Source of the DNA: Parabacteroides sp. TM07-1AC
GTDB lineage: Bacteria > Bacteroidota > Bacteroidia > Bacteroidales > Tannerellaceae
Assembly (NCBI RefSeq): GCF_003480915.1
Contig: NZ_QUKD01000010.1
Coordinates: 186,001-250,000 of the forward strand
Direction of reading: 5' to 3'
DNA: 64,000 nucleotides
The stretch's first letter is position 1. Every line of letters begins with the position of its first letter. Shown here in pieces: positions 17,401-25,900 of this stretch. The notes beneath the pieces were generated by a model. That model saw only the letters and a list, made by a program, of their open reading frames with translations, was not told where the DNA came from and made no database searches. The position numbers and the translations under genes were made by a program.

Positions 17401-20127
17401 GTCGGTCGAAGCGACTTCGTAGGTATAATTGCTTCCGGTATTCAACTGCTCACGTGTCTGCTGCGGCGATTTGATACCGGCATACCGCTTGTAAGGAGAA
17501 TAAAGCATCCTGTTCGCATCGATACTAAAATCGCCCGACTCTTCATAGACACGGGTCACGAAGTTAGCCATCAACATGCCCGGGGCGGTCGTACCGATCT
17601 CGAACCTGGCCTGTATGGTAGCATCCCCTTTGTCGTCGGTCGTACCGGAGATCAGTTTACTTTCTTCACTGTTGAATGTCTTCGACGGATCATCGAAGTA
17701 GAAATCCTTATAGCCTTTAAAGGTGGTCGGGGTCGAGATAAAGGTGCCTTGAATGTCGTATTTCAGATTTCTAGCCGTTGCTCCCTGCAACCATTCCACA
17801 TGCAGGCGCCCGTTCAGAGGTTCGCCCCGCAATATCGTAGGGGCGGTTCGCGAACCGCCCGTACCGAGGCTGGCCCTATCAATGCTGGCCCTATCAATGC
17901 TGGCCCTATCAATGGCGCCATCATCCATGCTGGCCTTATCCATGCTGCCTTTATTGGTTCCGCCGGCAAATGTTAAATCTATTTTCAGCCGGTTCGGTTT
18001 GATCGATTCCACGCGCAGGCGTTTGGTAAAGCTGACACCGCCGACGTTTACATTCACATTCCAGGCTCCGGTCGGTGCATCCGGTTCGGTCGGCATGGTG
18101 AAAGAGTAAACGCCCAGTTCGCCGCGTGTCTGTGTCTTACGCTGGTAAAGCTGCCCCAACGGATTATAGAGTTCCATCACTACCGGATGGTTCGCCGGAA
18201 GTTTCTTTGCCCGGTCGTTCAGCATAAAGCTAAGGAAAAGCGTATCGCCCGGACGCCATACGCCCCGGTCACCGTAGATAAAACCTTTGATGCCTTTCTG
18301 TACCACTTCACCGGACACGTCGAACGAGCTTAACGATAAGGCCGAACCTCCATCCACACGCAAATAGGAACGTTGGTATCCCTGCGAAGCAATCACGTAG
18401 AAAGGTTTGCCGGAAGCGATCTTCAATTTCACCTCTCCTTTGCTGTCGGTCGTACCGGAAGCCAGTACCTGGTTCTGATAATTATAGATGGATACATTGA
18501 CACCGTTTTCGGGAGACGTACTGAGCAAGTTATGTACCAATACCGTCATTTCGTTGTCTTCGCCGGCCATTGCCATCAGTCCGAGGTTGGTGGCCAACAC
18601 GTTCTTGCCTTCTACCTTATTATAATAGTAACTGTTCGAACAAGGGTCATTCCGTTCGCTGTAGTTGTAATCGTTCCAGTTGAAATCGCCGTTATAATAA
18701 TAGTAACCGCCATCATCGAAGCGGGAGCTTTCTTCTTTGAACTTGATCTCGTCTTCAGCCAGAAGTTGTTCGCGCGATACTTTTATCGAGTCGTCACAAG
18801 GGTAGGCCGACAGGTCTTTATTGAAAGAAAGCTCTACCCGGTAGATGGCTCCGGGCTCCGGCTCCATGAGTTTCTTCAAGTCGACCGCGTATGTGTTCCA
18901 TTGGGAAAGGTCGCTACCATCCTCATCCAGGAAGATCGTCTTACGGGCAACCAGTCGGCCTACGCGCATCAGGTCGGAAGTCCCATCCAGGTTGTTCACC
19001 TGCAGGAACTGGCCGATATTCTGTTCCAGTATCTTTATCACGCGAACCACCACTCCCCGAAGATAAACGGCCTGGAACGGTACCAGCAGTTCGGTGGATT
19101 GCGGGATGACTACTCCCTGTCCGATAAACTTAACGTCGGGCAAAGAGGTGTTGATCTCGATCTGGCGGGTGACGTCTTCTTTCAGCGTCAGCCCGTTCTT
19201 ACTACGAATCTGACGAGTCAGGTGTACATTCATAACGCCCTTACGTTGGTTGTCGGGATATAAACGTAGGCGGTTGCCCTCCACGTTGACCGTCTCAGAT
19301 GTATTTCCTGCGATGAAAGCCAGTCCCTGCATGTCCTGCGAAGAGTCCAGGTCTTTGGTAAACGTCACTTCCACATAGCGTTCAGGCTCTGTCACATAGG
19401 TCACGTCATATACGTCGAAATCGTTCATATCCGGAATAGAGACGGTTAGCAATTTGTCTTCGGCTACCCCTGATTTATTAGGAGCTACCGAAAGGGTGAA
19501 TGTCCGCGTGCCGTCATTCCCGGCTTGTACATTCTGCAAGGTAACCTGATGTTTCTTACCGTCGGGACTGTGCTGCCATACCGCATCCGCTTTCTCCGAG
19601 TAGCGTACAAGTGACTCGACCGTCTCTGGTGTTTCCTTATCCGGAGTAAGCAGGGTACAGACTATATCATAACCGTTCTCATTTTTTGCATTGATATCCA
19701 TCGACTCCAGGTTTGCACGAAGTGCCAGCGGGAAGGTGGAAAATTCAAAGGCGAACTCTTTATCTTTACCTGTCACGTCGAACCATTCGGAAAGGTTGGC
19801 AGTCAGCTTATAGGTTGTATTCCGTTCAAATGCTTTTGTTGGTTTGAATACGATAGTCCGGTTATTCTCAAAAGAAAACCCACCGGCCACCTCGGGCTTT
19901 ATACGGACAAGCTTACTCAACCCGTCACTCTTCAGTTTATCCTGTGCGATATCCTGATTAAAGATCAGATAGACCGGCATATACCGGGATATCTTGCCGG
20001 AAGTAAATGCTTCTACATGCGGATTGAAAGGCAACTCCTCCGCCTCTCCCCCGCCACTTTTTGTATTACAACTACTAAACAAGCACAACAAATAGCATAA
20101 ACACACCCAATAAAGATACCTTGCCAT
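14473..20127 (-). CDS. bacterial alpha-2-macroglobulin family lipoprotein with intact thioester
   Basis: 1884 residues, the large (YfhM-type) class. The signal peptide ends in FSSC (Cys20), so it is a lipoprotein, probably facing the periplasm. Macroglobulin beta domains precede the thioester domain. The reactive motif is C1434-V-E-Q1437 in PHGCVEQ, so covalent trapping of proteases should work. Bacterial macroglobulins are thought to protect a damaged envelope, and in other bacteria the gene sits with pbpC; here pbpC is divergent 361 bp away. Odd feature: residues about 723-762 are a low-complexity insert made of a pentapeptide repeat and a palindrome-encoded GGSRTAPT. Confidence 0.95.
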   Translation of the reverse strand: MARYLYWVCLCYLLCLFSSCNTKSGGGEAEELPFNPHVEAFTSGKISRYMPVYLIFNQDIAQDKLKSDGLSKLVRIKPEVAGGFSFENNRTIVFKPTKAFERNTTYKLTANLSEWFDVTGKDKEFAFEFSTFPLALRANLESMDINAKNENGYDIVCTLLTPDKETPETVESLVRYSEKADAVWQHSPDGKKHQVTLQNVQAGNDGTRTFTLSVAPNKSGVAEDKLLTVSIPDMNDFDVYDVTYVTEPERYVEVTFTKDLDSSQDMQGLAFIAGNTSETVNVEGNRLRLYPDNQRKGVMNVHLTRQIRSKNGLTLKEDVTRQIEINTSLPDVKFIGQGVVIPQSTELLVPFQAVYLRGVVVRVIKILEQNIGQFLQVNNLDGTSDLMRVGRLVARKTIFLDEDGSDLSQWNTYAVDLKKLMEPEPGAIYRVELSFNKDLSAYPCDDSIKVSREQLLAEDEIKFKEESSRFDDGGYYYYNGDFNWNDYNYSERNDPCSNSYYYNKVEGKNVLATNLGLMAMAGEDNEMTVLVHNLLSTSPENGVNVSIYNYQNQVLASGTTDSKGEVKLKIASGKPFYVIASQGYQRSYLRVDGGSALSLSSFDVSGEVVQKGIKGFIYGDRGVWRPGDTLFLSFMLNDRAKKLPANHPVVMELYNPLGQLYQRKTQTRGELGVYSFTMPTEPDAPTGAWNVNVNVGGVSFTKRLRVESIKPNRLKIDLTFAGGTNKGSMDKASMDDGAIDRASIDRASIDRASLGTGGSRTAPTILRGEPLNGRLHVEWLQGATARNLKYDIQGTFISTPTTFKGYKDFYFDDPSKTFNSEESKLISGTTDDKGDATIQARFEIGTTAPGMLMANFVTRVYEESGDFSIDANRMLYSPYKRYAGIKSPQQTREQLNTGSNYTYEVASTDYQGNPQANTELDVQVYKVYWYWWWSSDNSSLANYVSDSYNKPVKQLTVRTGENGRGTFQLSFSNEEWGTYFISVKDKESKHSTGVMSYFDWPYNEGRRNADGSESANMLSFKTDKDNYKPGEKLVITIPSAKGSRAVVSIENGTKVLSVTEHTCDDQQTTIKLDVTKEMQPNAYVYVTLLQPHGLTQNDLPIRMYGVVPFTVTSPESHLYPQISVPDEIKPEAKYEVVVSEKDGREMAYTLAIVDEGLLDLTRFRTPEPWKAFNAREALGVSTWDMYNYVVGAYGGRIEQLFSIGGDDALNKGPKAIVNRFKPVVQFEGPFLLRKGKQQRHIYTMPNYNGRVKVMVVAGNGEAYGHADKSVFVRKPVMLLGTLPRVIGVGEEMVVPATVFATENGVGNVDVSITCSANMEVIGAPSQQLHFTEKSDKQALFRIRVKDQPGAGRVTITASGKGDKSVYTTDIEIRSVSRPQVKVLPVTLEAGKSWKETVKLPGMAGTNSLSLEMSDVPPLNLSSRLSYLIGYPHGCVEQITSKGFPQLYVGEFAALTKQQQNTTENAVKEVIRRLRSYQTVDGAFSYWPGGTSSNGWGTVYATHFLLSAEAKGYLVPDGMKRNVLNNLRRVARDWKPVSSYYSRSEEMTQAYRLYVLALGQVPEVGAMNRLKENKSLAPMSRWLLASAYALVGRTDVAKGLIEKTTEVKTDYSDYDLTFGSDLRDQAIRLMTLTLLGDGKEAAILTRGISKVLSSDDWLSTQSTAFALVSLSEYMTKYKVSGTMEFTYAYGSTASQVSTTKNIWTEVLLDKAGVSASLELKNTGKSTLFARVITEGIPAQGKEEAYANGLSMAVSYTDPNGRAVDITKLPQGTNFACVVTVKNPSARGYNNLVLTEIFPAGWEILNTRFLNEGAADSKTAGINYQDIRDDKVYSYIDQLPSGRQVTVKINLCAVYPGRFYLPPVYCEAMYDNLIRANTEGKEVVVE
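17841..17860. repeat. 20-bp perfect palindrome inside the macroglobulin gene
   Basis: GGGCGGTTCGCGAACCGCCC is self-complementary along its full length. With its flank (CTACG) it recurs in the pbpC gene at 21957. In both genes it is read as GGSRTAPT. Confidence 0.9.
17869..17958. repeat. 15-bp minisatellite in the macroglobulin gene
   Basis: Six tandem units of 15 bp. The first three (17869-17913) are identical (GCTGGCCCTATCAAT) and the next three diverge. Read on the minus strand they encode the pentapeptides DRASI, DDGAI, DKASM and NKGSM. The unit is a multiple of three, so copy-number change keeps the frame. Confidence 0.9.
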
Positions 20128-20231
20128 AGTTTATTCAATTAACGGTTACTACTTATTCTTAGCCAATGAGATAACATTACGAATGTACACATTTATTTTT
20201 TAAAAGGAATGAGTTATTTGCAAAAAAGGAC

Positions 20232-20239
20232 TACATTTG
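20232..20239 (+). promoter_or_regulatory. -7 box before the small gene and pbpC
   Basis: TACATTTG matches TAnnTTTG and lies 20 nt before the ATG at 20260. It falls inside the longer reading frame that starts at 20209, a reason to prefer the later start. No clear TTTG is seen at the ideal upstream distance. Confidence 0.5.
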
Positions 20240-20259
20240 TAATAACTAAAACAAAATAT

Positions 20260-20481
20260 ATGGGAAGAAAAAGAAACAATATTGACCGATCACTGAATGA
20301 TATTGCTAAAGGAAGAGTATATACGGCAAAAGATATTGATGACTTAATGGATCATCTCGCAAAAAGCACTAACGATCTAGCACTAATCAAGCGAATCAAA
20401 GAAGCAGAAAAAGAAATCAGTAACGGGAAAACAACAAAAGTGAAAGACATCAACAATATATGGAAAAGTATCATCCCTTAG
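20260..20481 (+). CDS. small hypothetical protein with an internal duplication
   Basis: 73 residues from the ATG at 20260 (a 90-residue version from 20209 would overlap the promoter). It is charged and lysine-rich with no signal peptide, so cytoplasmic. Two halves look alike: IAKGRVYTAKDIDDLMDHL and ISNGKTTKVKDINNIWKSI, as if one helix-turn unit was duplicated. The composition recalls type II antitoxins, but no toxin gene is adjacent, so I do not assign that role. It ends 6 nt before pbpC and is probably co-transcribed with it. Confidence 0.6.
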   Translation: MGRKRNNIDRSLNDIAKGRVYTAKDIDDLMDHLAKSTNDLALIKRIKEAEKEISNGKTTKVKDINNIWKSIIP

Positions 20482-20487
20482 GTCATT

Positions 20488-22902
20488 ATGACGATAAATA
20501 AAACCCGGATACTATATCCTATCCTGTTTCTCCTATCCCTATGGGGCATCATGTTCCTCCTGGTTCCCCGTGTCTTATTCTCCGTTCCCTACTCTACTTT
20601 ACTTTATTCTTCGGAAGGCAACCTGTTGGGAGCACGTATTGCGCCGGACGGACAATGGCGGTTTCCGGCTACGGACTCGTTACCGGAGAAATTTGTCACC
20701 TGCCTGACCACCTATGAAGACCGGCATTTCTTCTATCATCCCGGGATCGATGTGACAGCTATTTTGCGTGCCGCCTACCTCAATGTCCGGCATCACCGTG
20801 TCGTCAGCGGAGGAAGTACACTGACGATGCAACTGGCACGTATCGCCAGAGGAAACAAAGACCGTACCGTTTATGAGAAAAGCATCGAAATGTGCTGGGC
20901 CCTCTTCCTCGAAACGACCCACAGCAAAAAAGAAATACTGAACCTATACGCCTCCCATGCCCCGTTCGGCGGCAATGTAGTCGGCATCGAAACAGCCGCC
21001 TGGCGTTATTTCGGACGCAATGCCTCCGAACTGTCCTGGGCGGAGAGCGCCACACTCGCCGTCCTGCCCAACTCCCCCGCCCTGATCCATCCGGGGAGAA
21101 ACCGCAGACAACTGAAAACCAAACGCGACAACCTCCTTTTTACTCTAAAAGAAAGAGGTATCATCGACAACACCGAATACGAACTGTCCTGTATGGAACC
21201 CCTACCGGAGGCCCCTGTCCCCTTGCCCGACGAAGCCCCTCACCTGTTGGAACGGCTTGCCGCCCTTACCCCCGGAACACGTATCACGACTTCGGTACAC
21301 TACTCCCTGCAAAAACAGACACAGGAGCTGGTCAACCGTTACGCCCTTGAATATAGCTCCAACCATATCCATAACCTCGCCGCCATCATCGCCGATGTCG
21401 AAACCGGCGAAGTACTGGCCTATGCCGGCAACGCCAGCTTCAAAGCCGACGAGAAACGTGGAAACCAAGTAGATGTCATCACCTCTCCCCGCAGCACGGG
21501 AAGTATACTGAAACCCTTCCTCTATGCCGGAATGCTCCACGACGGACAGATACTCCCTTCCACCCTCGTTTCCGATGTCCCGCTGAATATAAACGGCTTC
21601 ATGCCACAAAACTATAACAAGACATTCAACGGAGCCGTCCCTGCCCACCGGGCTATCGAACGTTCGCTGAATGTTCCCCTCGTCCGCATGTTATCGCAAT
21701 ACAACACCGGACGTTTCATGACACTGCTGAAAGCATTGGGAATGACCACCCTCCGCTTTTCGGAAGAACACTATGGGGCTTCGCTCATTCTCGGAGGAGC
21801 CGAAGGAACCTTATGGGATCTCTCGGGGATGTACGCATCCCTCTCACGCGTGCTCACGCATTACCGCCTTTACAACGGACGATATAATCCGGGGGATATT
21901 CATCCATTGACAGCCCTGCCATATGCGGGCGGGGCAGGTACGGGCGGTTCGGGTAAGGGCGGTTCGCGAACCGCCCCTACGGGGGCAATCCAATCAATCG
22001 CAGACCCACGTCTCACCGACAAGCCCCTTCTTTCAGCCGCTTCCATCTGGTTCACCTACGAAGCGATGTCCGCCCTCAACCGCCCGGAAGAGGAAGCCGA
22101 CTGGCAACAATTCGAATCGATGAAACAGATTGCCTGGAAAACAGGGACCAGCTACGGAGGACGCGATGCCTGGGCCATCGGTACAACTCCCCGTTATGTG
22201 GTCGGTGTATGGGTAGGAAACGCATCGGGCGAAGGCCGCCCGGGACTGACCGGTGTAGGCAATGCCGCCCCTGTCTTGTTCGATCTGTTCTCCTTGCTTC
22301 CCGGCGGTGATTGGTTCGACATACCTTACGACGAACTGGAAGAGGTAGCCATCTGCCGTAGCAGCGGTCACAAAGCATCGCAGATATGCGACCAGGTGGA
22401 TAGCTTGTACATTCCCCGTTCAGGCATCAATACCCCCGTCTGCCCTTACCATCAGTTGATACATCTCTCGGCTGACGGACGTTTCCGCGTAAACAGCTCC
22501 TGCGAGTCGGTCGACCGGATGATCACCCGTCCCTGGTTCGTCCTCCCACCGTCCCTGGAATATTATTACCGCAATTACCATATCGACTATGTTCCTCTCC
22601 CGCCCATCAAACCGGGATGCGAACAAACAAAAAGTTCCGGGCAAATCGAACTGATCTACCCGGAACATAATGCCGTCTTATACCTCCCGAAAGGCTTCTC
22701 CGGCAAACCCGAAAAGTTTGTCTTCAAAGCCGCCCACGCCCGCGAAGAGGCAACCATCTACTGGCATCTCGACGACACCTACCTCGGCGAAACCACCGGC
22801 AACCACCAGATCGCCTGCCGGGTCTCGTCCGGCAAACATGTACTTACGCTGATCGACAACTGGGGCAATCAGCGCAAAATACTGTTTACATGCACGATGT
22901 AA
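20488..22902 (+). CDS. pbpC: penicillin-binding protein 1C (bifunctional transglycosylase/transpeptidase)
   Basis: 804 residues. One N-terminal transmembrane segment (about 10-32) is followed by a GT51 glycosyltransferase domain with catalytic Glu77 in EDRHFFYHPG and GGSTLTMQLAR. The transpeptidase domain has S339-I-L-K342, S393-L-N395 and K551-T-G, so both activities look intact. The C-terminal 100 residues fit the BiPBP_C domain typical of PBP1C. The enzyme polymerises and cross-links peptidoglycan in the periplasm. Its usual partner, alpha-2-macroglobulin, is divergent upstream. A GGAGTGGSGKGGSRTAPTG insert near residue 490 is encoded by a palindromic repeat also found in the macroglobulin gene. 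Confidence 0.95.
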   Translation: MTINKTRILYPILFLLSLWGIMFLLVPRVLFSVPYSTLLYSSEGNLLGARIAPDGQWRFPATDSLPEKFVTCLTTYEDRHFFYHPGIDVTAILRAAYLNVRHHRVVSGGSTLTMQLARIARGNKDRTVYEKSIEMCWALFLETTHSKKEILNLYASHAPFGGNVVGIETAAWRYFGRNASELSWAESATLAVLPNSPALIHPGRNRRQLKTKRDNLLFTLKERGIIDNTEYELSCMEPLPEAPVPLPDEAPHLLERLAALTPGTRITTSVHYSLQKQTQELVNRYALEYSSNHIHNLAAIIADVETGEVLAYAGNASFKADEKRGNQVDVITSPRSTGSILKPFLYAGMLHDGQILPSTLVSDVPLNINGFMPQNYNKTFNGAVPAHRAIERSLNVPLVRMLSQYNTGRFMTLLKALGMTTLRFSEEHYGASLILGGAEGTLWDLSGMYASLSRVLTHYRLYNGRYNPGDIHPLTALPYAGGAGTGGSGKGGSRTAPTGAIQSIADPRLTDKPLLSAASIWFTYEAMSALNRPEEEADWQQFESMKQIAWKTGTSYGGRDAWAIGTTPRYVVGVWVGNASGEGRPGLTGVGNAAPVLFDLFSLLPGGDWFDIPYDELEEVAICRSSGHKASQICDQVDSLYIPRSGINTPVCPYHQLIHLSADGRFRVNSSCESVDRMITRPWFVLPPSLEYYYRNYHIDYVPLPPIKPGCEQTKSSGQIELIYPEHNAVLYLPKGFSGKPEKFVFKAAHAREEATIYWHLDDTYLGETTGNHQIACRVSSGKHVLTLIDNWGNQRKILFTCTM
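21957..21976. repeat. 20-bp perfect palindrome inside pbpC
   Basis: Same 20-bp palindrome as at 17841, followed by CCTACG as in the other copy, preceded here by a partial duplication of GGGCGGTTCGG. It is in frame and adds a Gly/Ser/Thr-rich linker between the SxN and KTG motifs. Confidence 0.9.
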
Positions 22903-22979
22903 TTTTCCGAGCATCTACCGGGACGCCGGGCGCATCATCGATTCCCCAATTTGATATCATTTACATAAGAGTTACACTT

Positions 22980-25900
22980 TTACTTCACTTCTACCTTTTC
23001 ACTTACGACTTGCGAACCGCTTTCGCCACGGACGACGTAGATGCCCGGTGCGAGGTGATCGACAGAGACGGTCGGGGTATTCAGGTTGCGCAAGGTGCGC
23101 AGGGCACGGCCGGAGATGTCGTAGACCGTCACTTCGCTGAGTGCATCGACCGAAGAGACGTCGATCCGTCCGGGGGCACTGTTGTAGAAGATGATGTGGC
23201 CCTGGGCGATGATTTCATTCGACGTGGCGATGGAGCCGTTCAGGAAGTAGCGTCCGTAGGTGTTGCCCGGGACGGTCAGCGTCAAGCCGTCGGTCACGTC
23301 GTAGCGCTTGCCGGTCTGTTTGTCTACCAGCTTCACGTTCTTCATGGCACCTGACAGTTTGAAGCTCAGCTCTACCGGGGTCGCGTCTTTGCCGTGGATG
23401 CCGACGGGGATTTCAGCCAGGTCGGGTGTCACGTTGATGGCTACCATCTGATTACCGGCAAGAGTATACACCTGTGGTGCGGCGACTTCCTCGTTGATCA
23501 GCAAGGCAGCGTCTTCACCCTCCACATAGCTGTCCGAAGCGGTAGCAAGACCGGCTACGACGGCGGTGTTGCGTATGCCGTCACGGGTGGCGGTGATGCG
23601 CAATTGCGGCAGGGGTTCTTCGGTCGGAGCGACGGTGGCAGAGCGCAAACCGAACTTTCCGGTTGTCGGGGCTTTCGCAATCATATCGGTTGTGAAAGTG
23701 GCAGAAGCCAAATCTTTCACGATGAATGATTGAAGAGGGGCGACGTATTGACCATTATAGCCGTCTGTACTTGTTGATAAAGTATAATTATCCCCAAACA
23801 GCACAGTTTCTGTTGCACTCTTGCCCATAATGTAATATACTTTTTCCGTAGATGTAGTCTTTTTAAAAAACTCCTCCATATTCAAATGCGACATGAACGG
23901 GTTACCGAACATACCACCTGTAGAGGAAGCCGAACAAGAGGTAACAGCCTTCTGTCCTTTTTCATCCGGGCTGATATGGAAACGACCGTTACCGACGCGA
24001 TTTGTCAATGTTTTTTCATCTCCGCTACCTGTCGTACTACCATAATATGTATATTTATCATCTGCTTTCGGCAGACGGAACAATACTTTATTGGCATTAT
24101 CTAAAGTTGCTTCATTCGCTTTTGTCCCAATCGAGAATCCAGTACCCGGCGTAAACGGAACATCTACATCATTGTAGAGGTTTGACCAGCTACCCTTAAT
24201 TCCGTAATCGACTTGATTATTAGAACCTATACCTGGACGAACAACTATTGCACTAGCTTTATCCCATCCGCGCATATAGACGGCAGGTTGCCAACGGGTA
24301 TAGTTTGTGTTATCATAGTTGATCTCCCCAAACGCCGGTGTCTCCTGACGTGCATACTTACCTACGTTACTTGTTTCTGTCGGCAAATACATATCCCCCG
24401 ACACTACGCCTTTCAAGGGCGAAGCGAGCATGTACCAGCGGTTCGGAGCCATTTCGTAATCTACGTGTGCCTTGTTGTAAGTCAGGTATTCCGTATGCAG
24501 GATTTCCGATTCGGGCTTGATGTAGATCTCGTCGCAGGTGTTGCCGTAGAAGCGGACACAGGCGTAGCTGTGATTCTCTGAACCATCTTTTGGTATATCC
24601 GGATTCGTAACACATCCAAACAACTCCCGTTCATAATCCGGATCGGCAAGCAAGTCGTATTCGATATTCTTGGTGGCGGCACCGATGTTTTCGGTTGTTA
24701 AATTTGTTGGAACATCCATATTCAGCAAAACGTTCTTTGGATCTTTTTCCTGACTTCCTGTATTTTTCTTTAATTCATATAAATACGGATAAGCGGAATA
24801 AGCCTTACCGTCTTTATTGCCGACAACCGTCACTTTTGTAAAGCGCATCGGGGTGTAGGCTTCGTTATGAGTACCGTTTGCACTTGCGACACTCGTTGTG
24901 TACAGTTCCGCATCATTAGACCGTCTCCAATGCATTAGACCGTCATTGTTCCAGTTGTGCATACCGCTTTCGCTTCCTACCCACGTCACATATTCGGGGA
25001 CGATTTTGAGGGTGAGTTGCATGGAACCTGTATAAGTAACCTTATTTTCGCTATTATCCTTTACGGCATAAGGTATATTGACCATATACCAGAAGCCTTC
25101 TTTGAAGTTATTAACTGCCTCTTGGGTGAATTTGATTGTGAAATAATTCGTACCCCAAGCTGCTGTTGTTGCATCATCGTCAAGTTTTACCAAAGTAGCA
25201 ACCGGTTTATCGTTACTATATTTCGTGTCAGAAGTCTTTAAAACCTTTATGTTTGCATTGCTGTCATCCTTAACAAATTTCTCCCCATCTGCCGATTTAC
25301 GGAAATGAATCGGAATACGCAATGTACCAGCACTAGCTTGCATATCCTTTATCTGAGTTAACATAACACGGACAGAGCGGACGTGTTTGTCTCCCCATTC
25401 ATCCGGTTGAGGTTGGTCAGGATTATCCGGATCTTTAGGGTCGGGATCTTCCGGGTCTTTGGGATCTTCCGGGTCCTTAGGATCGGGCACATCGGGGTCC
25501 CCAGGATCGATGGTCGGAGGATTTGGGCCTAATTGGATTACGACAGGGTCAGGGCAATACAAATTGTTATTAATCTCATTACTATGATCATCTTGTTGAG
25601 CTTGTGGCAAACCTATAATTGTTTGGTATTTGTTTGCCATTTTGTACTCAAAGGATGCTGCATTCAAAACAAATTTGCCATTCGTGTTATTATCTTTATC
25701 GTATAAAAGAGCGTTTAAAGCAGTTTTTATAGCTTCTTTTTGGTCTGTATCAGTAGAATGTAACTTCAAAGCTTCAGCATAAGTGTATGAATTCCCTTGC
25801 ACTTCCACTGTAGCCGTATTAAACTCTACGACATCTCCTATAAACCAATCAAACTTGGCATTCTCCAATGTTGTCCATGTCCCATCATTCAAATAACGGA

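Noticed and set aside
18373..19263. 296-codon open frame opposite the macroglobulin gene
   Set aside because: Shadow frame within a clear lipoprotein gene, no family features.
20209..20259. Earlier start for the small gene before pbpC
   Set aside because: It would place the -7 promoter box inside the coding region.
20260..20481. Toxin-antitoxin pair with the neighbouring gene
   Set aside because: The adjacent gene is pbpC and no toxin-like frame is present on either strand.
25420..25520. Periodic repeats as a possible CRISPR-like array
   Set aside because: They are codon runs for an Asp/Pro spacer inside an open gene, with no unique spacers.
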